A DNA stretch of 64,000 bases from Aspidapion aeneum (lineage: Eukaryota; Arthropoda; Insecta; Coleoptera; Brentidae): assembly GCA_963576565.1 (NCBI GenBank), contig OY755038.1:136788124-136852123 (forward strand), written 5' to 3'. The stretch's first letter is position 1; every line of letters begins with the position of its first letter. The position numbers and the translations under genes are program-made. The notes beneath the pieces were generated by a model. It saw only the letters and a program-made list of their open reading frames with translations. It did not search any database and had not been told where the DNA came from. This document shows positions 31,675-44,090 of the stretch, piece by piece.

Positions 31675-32807
31675 TTTTTGGCTAGTGGTTTTAACATCTA
31701 ATGTATTTTTTTTTGTTTTTTTAATTTGGAAAAAAAAAGACAAAACTTTTTTTGAATTTTTTTGAAATTTTTTAGAAAAAAATTTATTGTGCTACAGCCA
31801 TAGCCAGGTTAAAGGCTTTCAGTGGCTGTCGGTGGTTTTGACACCCAATCATCTTTTTATATAAAACAGGATTTTCCATCATCATTGGTTTTTTTTTGAA
31901 AAAAAACTTTTTAAATATTTTTTTTTGATAATATTTTAATATTTGAGTGTTGATTTGGACTTCGTTTTGTTATTTTAGTAGTTCTCATAGTTTTTTTATT
32001 AACTTATCTTCACAAGTTTTTCTTGGAAAATAAAATATTCATTTTTATTTATTAAGGAAGAATAAGTGGATAAAAAACATGGGAGTTTTTACTGAACGGA
32101 GTCCAACTCATGTCTTAATTCTTTAAAGTTTTTTTGTACGGAAAACATGTTTTAATTTTTTTAATTTTTTTTAAGAAAAATAAATACAGCAATGTAAATT
32201 TACTTCAATTTTTATTTGTTGATTTATAGGTGGATGGACCTCCAGACATGGTCTTTTTTTTATGTTTTAAAAATATGACATAGGTAGTGTGTTCTTTCTA
32301 ACAATTTTTTTTTGCAGGTTCATTTATTTATATGTTATTATTTCCTGCTTGAGAAATTATTTCTCAGATTATTTTTTAGTGCAGTCAATTTATTTAGGTC
32401 AACAAGTTTTTTTTGGCGATTTTAATTTTTTGTGGGATATCACCACTTGGAAATTGGAATATTTTTACAGGGTTTCACACAAATTTTTCTTGGCTGAGTT
32501 GTTTAAAGTAAATATAGCTTAACAGCTGGTAGCTATATAAGAAAAGGAAAATGAGTTTATTTTGCTTTGTCATTTTCTTTTCTTGGTTTTTTGGTGGTAA
32601 CTGTTGATGGCATTTAACATCTTACGTCACTCAGTTACATCGGGTCAGAGGAGGGTACTACTACTACTTATAGTTAGCTCGGAAGTTTAGGGAACACAAG
32701 GCTAAAATTCCTAGAGCAACATATTGGCTGAACATCAACGCCAGAGGTCCAGTTAACATTTTTTTTTGGGTATTTTTGTTGGGCAGTTTTTTTTAGGTCT
32801 TTGGTTG

Positions 32808-33208
32808 CCACATTAATGGACGAAACTTGTCATAGATGGCGCTTCGGCGTCTCAGACAAGACGATGCCACTGTGTTTAAACTTTCGAGTGCTCGAGCCAG
32901 TCCGCTAGATGGCGCAACAACTTGTAATTCACTCGCATTGCACTGCCGCGAGTAATTCATATATAGGAGTTGGTTTTGGTTAAAATTGGCTTACCTGGGT
33001 TTGCTGTTCTCTACTGATGACGTGAAACACACAGAAACGTACGTCTAGAGATGCAACCTTGTGTAAGTAGGAAAACAACCAAAATCAACTCTTCCCTCTC
33101 CTTCTGACACTCGCAAGTTAGGCACACATACCTTTGTGTGAAGTATAAAATTCGTTTTGATTTTTATCGATCCACACACAGCACGTTTTCCATCTTTCTT
33201 CTTTGCAT
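32808..33208 (+). repeat. 401-bp direct repeat, copy 1
   Basis: Starts CCACATTAATGGACGAAAC and ends CTTTGCAT. It matches 33262-33662 with a single difference seen (GATGCCACTG against GATGCTACTG). Includes a TATA-like CATATATAGG and a hammerhead motif. Confidence 0.95.
33008..33051 (+). ncRNA. Type I hammerhead ribozyme, copy 1
   Basis: All parts of a minimal hammerhead are present in order. Stem I is TCTCTA (33008-33013) with TAGAGA (33046-33051), 6 perfect pairs. The core is CTGATGA (33014-33020). Stem II is GTG/CAC with loop AAACA and a C-A closing mismatch. Then GAAA, a two-pair stem III with GTAC loop (ACGTACGT), and the cleavage triplet GTC ending at 33045. Very short stem III is typical of hammerheads in Penelope-like elements and retrozymes. 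Confidence 0.7.
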
Positions 33209-33261
33209 ATGCTTCGGGCAGTACGGCCTTTTAGTTGCTACGTGATTACGTGGTTTTAATA

Positions 33262-33662
33262 CCACATTAATGGACGAAACTTGTCATAGATGGCGCTTCG
33301 GCGTCTCAGACAAGACGATGCTACTGTGTTTAAACTTTCGAGTGCTCGAGCCAGTCCGCTAGATGGCGCAACAACTTGTAATTCACTCGCATTGCACTGC
33401 CGCGAGTAATTCATATATAGGAGTTGGTTTTGGTTAAAATTGGCTTACCTGGGTTTGCTGTTCTCTACTGATGACGTGAAACACACAGAAACGTACGTCT
33501 AGAGATGCAACCTTGTGTAAGTAGGAAAACAACCAAAATCAACTCTTCCCTCTCCTTCTGACACTCGCAAGTTAGGCACACATACCTTTGTGTGAAGTAT
33601 AAAATTCGTTTTGATTTTTATCGATCCACACACAGCACGTTTTCCATCTTTCTTCTTTGCAT
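33262..33662 (+). repeat. 401-bp direct repeat, copy 2
   Basis: Second copy, offset 454 bp from the first and separated from it by 53 bp of unique sequence. Confidence 0.95.
33462..33505 (+). ncRNA. Type I hammerhead ribozyme, copy 2
   Basis: Identical to the first, in the second 401-bp repeat. Cleavage at both sites would release a 454-nt RNA. Confidence 0.7.
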
Positions 33663-35545
33663 TAATGTAATAGTTTTGGCTTCTTGATTTTTGTTGTCTG
33701 GTTTTTACGCAGGATTATTCCCAACTGTTTCATTTCAAAATGTCATTTGTAAGTGATAGGGTCTCATTAGCCCTTGGACATTTGGTAATTTTGCTTTGAC
33801 TAATAGTTGTGGAAAGGGCCCAACTTAATTTTATATCTCGTGAACACCGGGAATAAGGATCTGAGGATGCATTAAGCAGTAAAAATTTTTTTGATTAGAT
33901 GTTGTGTGTAAAGACATTGAGTAGGCAGATTTAGTTTTACAACGTTCTTATGGGTGAACCTTGAAATTGTTTTCATATTTATTTTTTTTGAAGGTGCACA
34001 CAAGATAATTCTTTACGGGGTTGAGTGCAAAGTTTAAAACTTAGGTTCACATTATTATAGTGGTACAGTAAATAAGTACTCACGTTGTTTATTTCCTTTA
34101 GTAATAATTTTAAACAAATATACTAACATCGGTTGTTTTTTTGGAACATAAATATTTTTTTAACTTTTCCTAAACTGATTGGTTTTTTTTCAATTACGAT
34201 TTTTATACCTTATGATTCTTAAGTAAATTTAATTTTCAACATTTTTTTGTATAGTAGATTAATTTTTCCAGCTCATTTACTTTTCACATTGCCACAGTTT
34301 TGGGAGAGGAAAGGGAATTGACAACTGTTTTTTAAAGGAAAAGAACAAAAACTGTTGCATGACAACTCGAATAAGATTTTTCTGGTGTTGATTTTATTAA
34401 AAATTTTTTAAGGTTCACTAATAGGAGCTGCAACCCCACTTAAACATTTTGAATTTTTTCTTTCTTGAAAATGTTTTTTTTTGGACACCTTTCGGTAGGA
34501 TTCTAGGGTCTTCTTGACCATGGTTTGCATCAATTTAGTTAAAATTTTGGGAATTTCATTTTAACGATTATTAGAGAGTTGCAGTCCTACCAAGACGTTA
34601 TTTGTGTAAACTTTTAATTACCATCGGTAATTTTTTTTTAAATTTTCTTTAAATTAAATTACACATAACATCCTTACTAGTCTAATTCGACGCAATTTCA
34701 GCGAGCGGTTTTTTTTAATTGAGCATATTTTACGATTTCTATAACATGAACATCTGTTCCGACGTTTATTGCGTTCACTTATATATTAAGGGATGATGTG
34801 ACCTTAAGCAATGCATGTTTCGTGTAAACTCAGAGTAGGTAAGCAGGTTAAAGTGGGTTTTGATTTTTTTTCTTTTTAGAAAAATCATTGTGTACGGCGA
34901 TTTAGGTTTTTTTTTGAGGAGTTTATTAGTGGAGCCGTTCTGCAATAGCAGGAGTATACCCTAGCGTTAACTGTGTACAACAGCTTTGGGATTTTTTTGT
35001 TATAGGTAGTCTGTTGTACGTTCCATTTAGGGATTAATTTACCTATTCGGTTGGTGAGGTAAACAAACATCACTTAACATTAATTTTAATCCATTTCAGC
35101 TAGGATAAGCGCAATTATTTTTTTTTTGGTTTTACTCACGCAGGAGTGGAACATAAGACCTGAACACTGCCAAAACTCTCATCTCTCTTTTATTTTTTTT
35201 AACTTTTTTTTATGGCTACTTGTTAATTCTAATTTAGGATTTAAGTAGTTATTTCTCTCTGCAAGGTTGGACGTCATACTTGGTTGTACAAATAATTAAT
35301 ATAAACTATGATTACATTTTTAAATGCAAATAAATTTTATTTTCTTACTGCTCCGGTGTTTTTCGGTTTTGTTCGCGTCTTCCCGTATTTAAGTTTTATA
35401 TTTTCTACATTTGTGAGAAAATTTATAGTGATTTTCACTGGTGAATTTAAAGTGAACTTTGTGTTTGTTATTGCGTGGTTTAGTTTTATAATTGGGAGGT
35501 ATAATTAAGAGTTTTAAAGTTTAAAGTTTTAATATAAAAGGCACC

Positions 35546-37234
35546 ATGGCTATTTCTTTGAGTCGGTTGTCTGACATAAGGTACTTAGTCAAGGACGAGT
35601 TAATCTACGAATTAACATGGAGAGGCATAGCCATTGGATCGGTGGAAGAGATGAAGCAACAGCTCATACTGATTAGACAGAGAGAAAGGACCGATGGAAG
35701 TATGAGATACCCTCCGTATCCCTTTAAATTTGGCCAGGATGCATGAAGAAGCTTGATAGTCTGGTACCGCTGGTAGAGAAGTTCTCTGGTACGAGCAAAG
35801 GGGGAGAGTTTAGGAAAATCGCTGTAAGGTTGGAACATGTGTTAGCCAGGATAAATAACATGAATCCGTCAAACTTTGAAGAAAGTCAAACAAAAGGCAT
35901 ACTGGTTGCGGAAACCTTGAGTTTGATTGGGAGGTTGCAGAGCCAAGCAACAGATCTGCTAAGAGTTGGCGTGGCCTCAGATGATGATGAAGCATCTGAA
36001 ACCCAATCAACGAGTCGAAGCTCAGATCACTCGACAAATGTTGGCAACATTCCCAGCCAGTCTCAACTCCCGCTCAAACATCAGTACAAGCACCACTCCC
36101 TATGCCGATCCAGAATGACGGTGCATCAGCTTTTCATTATCAACAACCATCTACCGTTCCTTTGAGTCTAGCTGCCCTCCAAAGTAGCATAGCACCAATT
36201 GCTCAGTCACGACCATTTTCATGTTCGTCGCCAGTACCAATGTCAAGTGATCCTGGTACTTCATATCATGTTGCACCTGTACCTCCGCATAAGTGGAACT
36301 TAAAGTTTACAGGCGAGAGGGGTACGATCTCCGTCACCGCATTTTTTGAGAGAGTGGACGAGTTAAGTCAGGCGAGAGGAGATAGTAAAAAGGTTCTACT
36401 GAACTCGGGCATTGATCTTTTTGAAAAGTCAGCTTATACATTTTACAAAGATGTACGTAGAGAAGTCCATACATGGGAACAGCTGGAACAAAGGTTCATG
36501 GCAGAATATCTTCCTTCTTCATATGGCGAGAAGTTATTGAAAGAAATTCAAAAACGTAAACAAGGCCCTGGAGAGTCTATAGGGACCTATATTGCTGTCA
36601 TGAACACATATTTCCAAAGACTTGGCTGTCCTGTTTCTGAAGAGGCGAAATTAGCTATCGTCTTCAGAAATATGGCGGACATTTATAAGAAAGGGTTGAT
36701 TGCTACTGAGGTCAATAGCCTATCACATTTAAAAGATTTGTGTCGTAGAATAGACCAGAGATATGGATTAGAGGAGGAGAATTTTACTCCTAGAAGAAAC
36801 CAATCTATTGAACCTGACTTAGCCTACGTTGACGTAGAGAGCGATAATGACGATTTTCCAACAGGGATCGATACAATTCAGATATCAGACGCCGGGACAT
36901 CAAATCAACAGAATTTGAATATTCCTGATAATAGATTTAACAGAGATAGGCAGCAGCCAGCAAGCAGTTTCGCTGCTAGAGCTGATAGAGACAGACAACA
37001 ACCAGCTAGTGGTCAGTCTAGTGTAAATGACAGGGATGGACAACCACCACAGGGTGTTAGACTTGGTAGGGCGAATAGGGACGTGGTATGTTATAGATGC
37101 AACCAAACAGGGCACATGGCAATCGGGTGCGCATACCTAGAGGTAAGCAGTGTTATTCGTGTGGTCAGGCAGGGGTAACAGTCAGAGAATGTCGTAATTG
37201 TAATCGTCAGGGAAACGGACCCAGGCGCTCGTAG
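35546..37234 (+). pseudogene. gag: gag of element 2, broken by frameshifts
   Basis: Start ATG 35546 in a good context (CACCATGG). Four pieces lie in shifting frames: 35546-35746 (start MAISLSRLSDIRYLVKDEL), about 35740-36100, about 36060-37178 and about 37140-37234. The third contains the capsid domain (WNLKFTGERGTISVTAFFER, WEQLEQRFMAEYLP, RKQGPGESIGTYIAVMN), closely parallel to element 1 gag, and a canonical CCHC knuckle CYRCNQTGHMAIGC. The last carries a second finger CYSCGQAGVTVRECRNC, with Val in place of the histidine, and ends at TAG (37232-37234). At least three indels separate the pieces, so no complete Gag can be made. Confidence 0.85.
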
Positions 37235-40200
37235 GCGGTCGACCTTCGAGTCAGCCTGAACAAGCATCGACCGATAGGCTAACGAACGTCTTAGATTATG
37301 GGATAAGTCATGCTCGTAAAGATGAGAGACCTTATTTAGAAGTGGATGTGCTCGGAAATAAGTTATTAGGTTTGTTGGATTCCGGGGCTTCACGTACCTT
37401 TTTAGGGAATCATGGCTTTTCACTTGATACGACGAAGAAGACGAGTTGTATTGTGGCAAATGGTCAAAGCACGAGTAGTATTGGGACAGTGCAGCTTCCT
37501 ATGCGAGTTCAAGATAAATTTAGGTTAATAGAGGTCGTCGTCGTTCCTGAGTTGCCACACACTTTGATTTTGGGATTAGATTTTTGGATTTCGATGGGTA
37601 TAGTACCGAACTTAAGTACTAATGAGTGGCACTTTGCCGATAATAAAGATGTGATTTGGTCTTTGGAAACATCAGACCAACAAACAACTCTTACACCTTA
37701 TGAATCAGAACGACTAGAAGAATTGGTCGTTAAATATAAGACTATTATGGGTGACTCACTGGGATGTACAGACAGGGTAGAGCATAAGATTACAACAAAT
37801 GCAGCACCGATAAGACAACGTTCATATAAGGTCTCACCGGTCATTCAGAAACTTATTGATGACGAAATCGATGAAATGCTGAAAATGGATGTGATAGAAC
37901 GTAGTAGTAGTTCATGGGCTTCGCCAGTGGTAATGGTACAAAAGAAAAACACAAAGAAATATCGTTTCTGTGTAGACTACCGCAAATTGAACTCAGTGAC
38001 GGCGCGTGATAGTTATCCTTTACCACTCGTATCCGCGACTCTTGACAAGTTGAAAGATGCTAAATACTTGTCAACTTTAGATATCAAAAGCGCTTATTGG
38101 CAAGTACCAATGGAAGAATCATCGAAGCCACTAACAGCATTCATCTGTCGACGAGGTCTCTTCCAATTTAAGCGTTTACCATTTGGTCTTCATAATGCAC
38201 CTAAAACTTGGCAGAGACTCATAGATAGCATCATAGGAAACGATTTAGACCCCTACGTGTACGTATATCTCGATGACCTCGTAATTGTCACACAGAGCTT
38301 TTCCGAACATCTTAGAATTCTTGAGGAAGTCCTACGAAGATTGCAGAATGCAAAGATAACGGTAAGTTGGGAGAAATGCCAACTGTGTAGGCCAGAAATG
38401 ACTTATTTAGGATTCGTAGTAGACCGTCGAGGCATCCGAGTTGACCCTAATAAAATTAGAGCCATGTTAGAGCTCCAGAGGCCAAGAACTGTCAGAGAAG
38501 TTCGTAGAGTTGTAGGTACAATTTCCTGGTATAGACGTTTCATAGAGAATTTTTCAGCGATAATAGCTCCGATTACAGCTCTAACTAAGAAAAATCAAAA
38601 GTTCGATTGAACTCCAGACTGCGAAAAGGCATTTATTAAGATTAAGGAACTTTTAGTGACTGCACCGATTCTTACATGTCCAGATTATACCAAAGCATTT
38701 GTCATTCAAACAGACGCATCAGGATATGGAATAGGAGCATGTTTAACACAGCCTTATCCTGAAGGAGACAAAGTCATATGCTATTTGAGTCGATCTTTGA
38801 CTAGGCAAGAACGTGTTTACACGACCACCGAGCGAGAATGTTTGGCATTGGTTTGGGCGATAGAGAAGCTCCGGCCATATATTGAGGGGATCTCATTTAA
38901 GGTCATAACAGATCATTTTAGTTTAAAATGGCTTCATAGCTTGAAAGAGCCCAGTGGAAGACTTGCTCGTTGGTCTGTAAAACTACAGCAATATGACTTT
39001 GAAGTAATCCATCGGAAAGGGAAAGATTTAGTTGTCCCGGACATGTTGTCTCGTGCAGTACCCATGATTGATACAATTTCGCAGCCCAGAGACGTTTCAA
39101 CAACAACTAAAGATCGATGGTACCAAAAGATGGTAAAGAGGGTCGTAGAATCACCACTAAAATTCATGAATTGGAGATACACTGATAATAAGTTGTATAA
39201 ATATGTCAAACAAGAATACCCTCAACTTTCACCATCTAACGAATATTGGAAAGAGGTAGTCCCCAAAGATCATAGGCGTAGAATTATTGGAGAAGCTCAC
39301 GATCCCCCTACCGCAGGACACATGGGTGTGTATAAAACCTTCCACAGACTGGCAGGAAAATATTATTGGCCAAAAATGCGCCAGGACGTGGCAACTTTTG
39401 TAAAGAAATGCTTTGTCTGTGCAGCTCATAAAGGTGATACACAAGGTGTATCTTATCAGATGATATCTCACCCAAAACCAACTCGTCCTTGGGAAATTAT
39501 TTCAACAGATTTATGTGGACCCCTACCTCGTTCGACAAAGGGTAATTGCTGGATTCTCCTCGTTACGGACTATTTGAGTAAGTTTTCCTTAGTTTTTCCA
39601 ATGCGAACAGCCCCTACTCAAGCAGTTGTCAAGCATCTTGAGGAGCAGGTATTTATGGTCTTCGGAGTACCCCGTTTGATACTTTGTGATAATGGCCCTC
39701 AGTACAAAAGTAATGAGTTTAAGCGTTTTGCTGAGAGTTATCAGGTTAAAATTCAGTATAATCCGTACTATCACCCCAGAGCAAATCCAACAGAAAGGAC
39801 GAATCGTACGTTAAAAACCATGTTATGTTGTTATGTGAAAGACAACAGGAAGTGGGACGAACCAATACATAAACTTGCCTGCGCGATTCGTACTGCAACC
39901 CATGAGACAACAGGATGTCTCCTTTCTTTGTTAATTTTGGTAGAAATATGTGTCTGTCAGGAAAAGATTACTTCAACCCAGTTTTGTTATCTGAAGAGAA
40001 TGGTGTACAAACTGCAGCTGAAAGTAAGAACGAAGGTTTCCGGAAGCTCTATGCTGATGTGAAGAGAAGGTTAGAGGTGGCAGGAGAGAAAAACGTAGTT
40101 CAGTATAATTTGCGTACAAGGGTACCCAACTTTGTTGTGGGTCAGCGTGTTTGGAAGAAAAACTATGTGTTGTCAGATGCTGCGAAGTTTTTCTCGAAGA

Positions 40201-40346
40201 AGTTAGCACCGAAATTCGTTGGTCCTTATGTGATTAGGAATAAAATTTCTCCATGGATATTTGAGCTTCAGGAACCATCGGGTAAAGTACTGCCAGGGAG
40301 TTGGCATGCCAAAGACCTTAAGTCGGCAGCGGACCTCTCCGATTAA
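37204..40346 (+). pseudogene. pol: pol of element 2 with one stop and one frameshift
   Basis: Domains as in element 1: protease LLDSGASRTFLG (about 37375), RT with FCVDYRKLNSVT and VYLDDLVIV (about 38265), RNase H QTDASGYGIG (about 38710) ending PDMLSRA, integrase finger HDPPTAGHMG...CFVCAAH, core STDLCGPL, CDNGPQYKS and PTERTNR, then GSWHAKDLKSA. A TGA (38608-38610) interrupts the RT-RNase H connection in an otherwise continuous frame, and a shift near 39915-39930 moves the integrase C-terminus (VNFGRNMCLSGKDYF onward) to another frame. Apart from those two lesions every catalytic residue is present. Confidence 0.9.
37210..37272 (+). promoter_or_regulatory. -1 ribosomal frameshift site G GGA AAC with pseudoknot (element 2)
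   Basis: In the gag frame the codons are CAG GGA AAC, giving the canonical heptamer G_GGA_AAC (37210-37216). Five nt later a stem forms from CAGGC and CTCG (37222-37226, 37228-37231) with CGAG and GCCTG (37247-37250, 37254-37258). Its loop contains GGTCGA (37237-37242), complementary to TCGACC (37267-37272), a possible H-type pseudoknot. A -1 slip enters the pol frame, which is open from 37204. Confidence 0.7.
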
Positions 40347-40384
40347 CCTTTTTAGGTTAATCGTCTTGAAGTTGGGGGGGATTA
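40347..40384 (+). promoter_or_regulatory. Polypurine tract (element 2)
   Basis: GGGGGGGA (40373-40381 area) followed by TTA and then the LTR start. Plus-strand primer site. A small TTAACC/GGTTAA hairpin precedes it (40343-40360). Confidence 0.75.
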
Positions 40385-42826
40385 TGTAACGTGTCATTTT
40401 TACGTTTAAGGCAACGTTACATATTTGTTTATTCAGGTAAATAATCAAGGCTCTTCGACTCGTCTTTCTGTACACAAATTAAGGGTATTTTATAGAGCTA
40501 GGTTTGGAGGTTATATAGTGTCTAGGAAGTTACCTTAAAAGGAGGCATTCCATCGAATTACTGTGGACACTACGCACATCGCATTATCTAGACATCGTAA
40601 TTGGAATTTAAGATCACAGTTCTTTAAAAATCACATAAAAACTTTCGATTGTTTTGTTTATCTGCACTTTCGTAATTTTCTTTGACGTTCACGAAAATAA
40701 ACAGCTGGGGAATGGCGGCGTTGCCGCATCACAAATGGTTTCAGTAACAGGAAGGAAACATTTAGATGAACAGTTCATTCGCTTATGTTTATTTTCGAGG
40801 ATATTGGGACAATCCGAACCCCATATCCTTCACGGATTAGCTGGTTTTGATAGCACGAAAACATAGTTAGGTCCACGGTTTGACCAGGAACAACCGAGGC
40901 TCCGCCCTTTTGATATATTTATTAATTTGAGAAGGAGAAGATAAAACAAATACGAGTTATGCACTTTTGTAAATGGGAGATAAACGAGGGATAAAACCAG
41001 GACTAAAAGAATAAACAAAATCGTATTTTTATATTATATAATTTATATATAATCATAGTTATATAAAGTTAATAACTAGCTCAGTTAGTCGGATTGAAGG
41101 GTTTTGTAGGGCTAGCTAGTGGTGAGCAAACTTAACATCTGAACACACTTGTGCCGAGTTTGAGCAGTAGTTCAAGGTGTATTTTTAGGTTCAGGTTCAG
41201 AAACAACTTTATTACTGTAGAAATGTTTTACAAAAATGGCGTTAAACCATATGAATATTAGAGAAAACAGTTATAAAGAGCAAAGGAAACTTTTGACTAA
41301 GACTGTAACTAAAATACAACTAAATTCTACACTCAGTATAGCTTTACTCATATGGGAATTGGTTGAGTGTTCGAATATTCCTGGGTTTGATGCAAGCTCT
41401 GTTCTCCAGTAATTGATTTTACAGTTGATGGTTTCAATGCTGAGCTTCTTATAGTCTAGCGGGTTATTTTCCTCCTACTTGTTATGTTGGCAGGGGTCCG
41501 GTAGGCAAATGTTCGGTCTATGTATGGAGGGTGTCTCGACGTCCTTGTTATAAAAATGCCAACCGTGGAAACAGATCCGACAACACCTCAGTGTGCGTTT
41601 TACGTATTTTCTATCCCCTTGGTCGGTGCTGCCCCCTATATACCGGTACGAAACTATTGATGTATTTCCTCATTGGTTAGTTTGAAAACCGCGAGTTTTT
41701 TTCCTCCAGTGTTGCAAACCGCATTTAGTGACTTTTCTGTGAAAGCGTTTTTTTTTATAAATAGGTTTGCATCCTTATTTGAATCTAACCGGGAAAATTA
41801 GGTTGGTATTGCGTTTTACTGTCCCCACCACATTTACAAAACGGTTTCCGGCCACTTCATTTTTTGTGTTCTCGACAAAAGTGCCTGGTCTCTTTTCCTA
41901 ACGAATTTTGGCTGGGTCGGCATCAAGTCTCTGGGATCGCCATTGTTTTTGGTTGGTGGCACTGCAGTGGCTGCAGGTTTTGTCCCAGAGACTGCGAAGA
42001 GTGAGTCCGTCGTGTTAAGCGTAATCTAAAGTGACGCTCACACCCTTTTGAAGGGGATTTAAGGCGGCCTACGCCGTTTCTACGGAAAGAGCAGTGGTAA
42101 GTTCGATTTTATTTTTTTCATTTTTTTTATTATTTGAGGACTCTTCAAGATAATATTTGCCTCCCAAATTGTAATTATTTTTCGTGTGAAATGTACTTTT
42201 TTTGACAAAAGACGTGGGGAATTTTTGGCGTTTTTATATTTTTCTTTTAACCACGTGTTGGATAAAAACTATATATTGTTTTCTCCTTTGGTTACAGCAC
42301 CGTCCATTCCATCGACGGGACAGTTGTGCTGGTGGAACGAGGTTCTGTTTCATCGACGAGCCAGTTGTAACCCTGGGAAAGGTACGTTAGGGTTATTTTA
42401 GTTCATCAGTTTAAATCTACTTTATTTTATTGAGTCGACATGGGGTTCTCGATTTAAGTTACTCGGTGTAGGGGAACTTCGTGCAAAATTGACGAATTCC
42501 AGGAAACTGAAACATTTCATTTTCCACAGGGTTTTATGCTCGGGGCAAGTATCCAGCACCACTCGAGACCATGTGCTGCCCTAGCGTGATGTGCTACGCA
42601 GGCACTAGGGGAGGCGCGGGCAAAACTGAACCAGGAGTAACAAGAGGAATGTCAGAAAACACCACTTCCAGGTTTAGTAAAACACCAAACTAACGATTAA
42701 ATAATTGCAGGACCAAGGTAGGAGCAAGCCTTTAGACATAATCATTTGATATAATTTTTCAATATAATTTTTTTCATATATAATTTTCACAATATAATTC
42801 AGTCATAATCTCTCCATATAAATTTT

Positions 42827-44090
42827 TTGTGTTTTCACACTGTTTTTTTTATTACAATCTAGTCAGTAAGACTAATTAGCAATTTTGTTTTAACTTAATT
42901 TACTAGAAAAGTCAGATTTAAACTTAGGGTTCACTCAACAGTTCTCCCCGCTTTGTTTAGTCTGTAACTCACAATTGTGTTGTGTTTATAGCATGATTTT
43001 GTTTTATGTGTAATTCACTAAGTTTACTAGCTCAAACGGCTTCACTCTTTTTAGTCGTCGAACTAGCATAGTATTGTCTAGAAGCTGAATTGCTTCCACA
43101 TTCACATGCCGATGGAGTCTATCTTCATGGCTTTTTGCGTACTTTTTTATAGTCTCTGCTACAGTTTCGATTTTTAGGTCTCGATGAAGGTCACTATTTC
43201 GAACGTACCAAGGTGCATTCACAATGTTTCTTAATACTTTATTTTGAAATCTCTGTACAACTAGAATGTTACTCTCTTTAGCACAACCCCATAGTTGAAT
43301 ACCATATGTCCATACTGGTTTCAGTATTTGTCTATAAAGCAGTAACTTATTATGAATTGTTAAATTGGACTTCCTTCCAATTAGCCAGTTCATTTTTCTA
43401 TACCTTATCTCAAGTTCTTCTTTTTTTTTCTTAACATGTGCTTTCCAGCGCAATTTGGCATCAAGTGTCATACCTAGATATTTTGCCTGATTCGAATATG
43501 GTACTGGAATGTTGTTAATTGTTATTTGTATGTGATTTATATTTTTGTTTGTAAAATCAACATGAATTGATTTGGTTTCATTTAATTTTATTCGCCACTT
43601 TGTGGTCCAACTGTGAATTTGGGTGACTGCATCCTGAAGTTTTTCTATGCATTTTTCAATAGATTTTTCTACCGTCAATAAACCAGTATCATCGGCAAAT
43701 GTTGCTAAGTGACAATTTTCTGGCTTTGGGATATCACAAGTGAATAATAAGTATAGATAAGGGCCTAGTACGCTACCCTGGGGCACGCCTGCTTGAATTT
43801 CTCTTAAATTTGAGTATGAGTCTTCCTGTTTTACTCTAAAATGTCTATCAGATATGTATGATTCCAAAATATCCGAATATTGTTTTGGCAGAAACCTTTT
43901 TAGTTTAAAATTAAGGCCTTCATGCCACACTTTGTCAAATGCTTGTGCTACATCTAGAAAAACTGCAGAACAAACTTTTCCCTCTTCTAGTGCTTTTTCT
44001 ATTATATTAGTAATTCTGTGTACTTGATCTATCGTGGAATGCTTGTCTCGAAAACCAAATTGATGAGATGGAATAATTTCTTGTCTTTCT
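42827..44090 (-). mobile_element. 5'-truncated jockey-type LINE
   Basis: Inserted in the 3' LTR of element 2 with a perfect 9-bp target duplication ATAAATTTT (42818-42826 and 44091-44099). Minus strand, with its 3' end on the left. Only the C-terminal part of the reverse transcriptase and a 177-bp 3' untranslated region remain, the usual result of incomplete target-primed reverse transcription. Confidence 0.9.
43004..44090 (-). pseudogene. jockey reverse transcriptase, C-terminal part
   Basis: The open frame runs from the truncation point to a stop at 43004. RT motifs: HQFGFRDKHSTIDQV, FLDVAQAFDKVWHE, IQAGVPQGSVLGPYLYLLF, the catalytic TFADDTGLL and the thumb-like AKYLGMTLDAKLRWKAH. The frame has no stop or shift, so the truncated protein is undamaged and the insertion is young. 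The endonuclease and N-terminal RT are missing. Clade call (jockey) is from motif style. Confidence 0.88.

Larger units (their letters stand above)
31675..35545 (+). other. 3.9 kb leader of element 2
   Basis: Exceptionally long, mostly T-rich non-coding region between primer site and gag. It contains the two 401-bp repeats with hammerhead motifs (32808-33662); the rest shows no gene. The repeats may be a foreign insertion rather than original leader. Confidence 0.7.
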
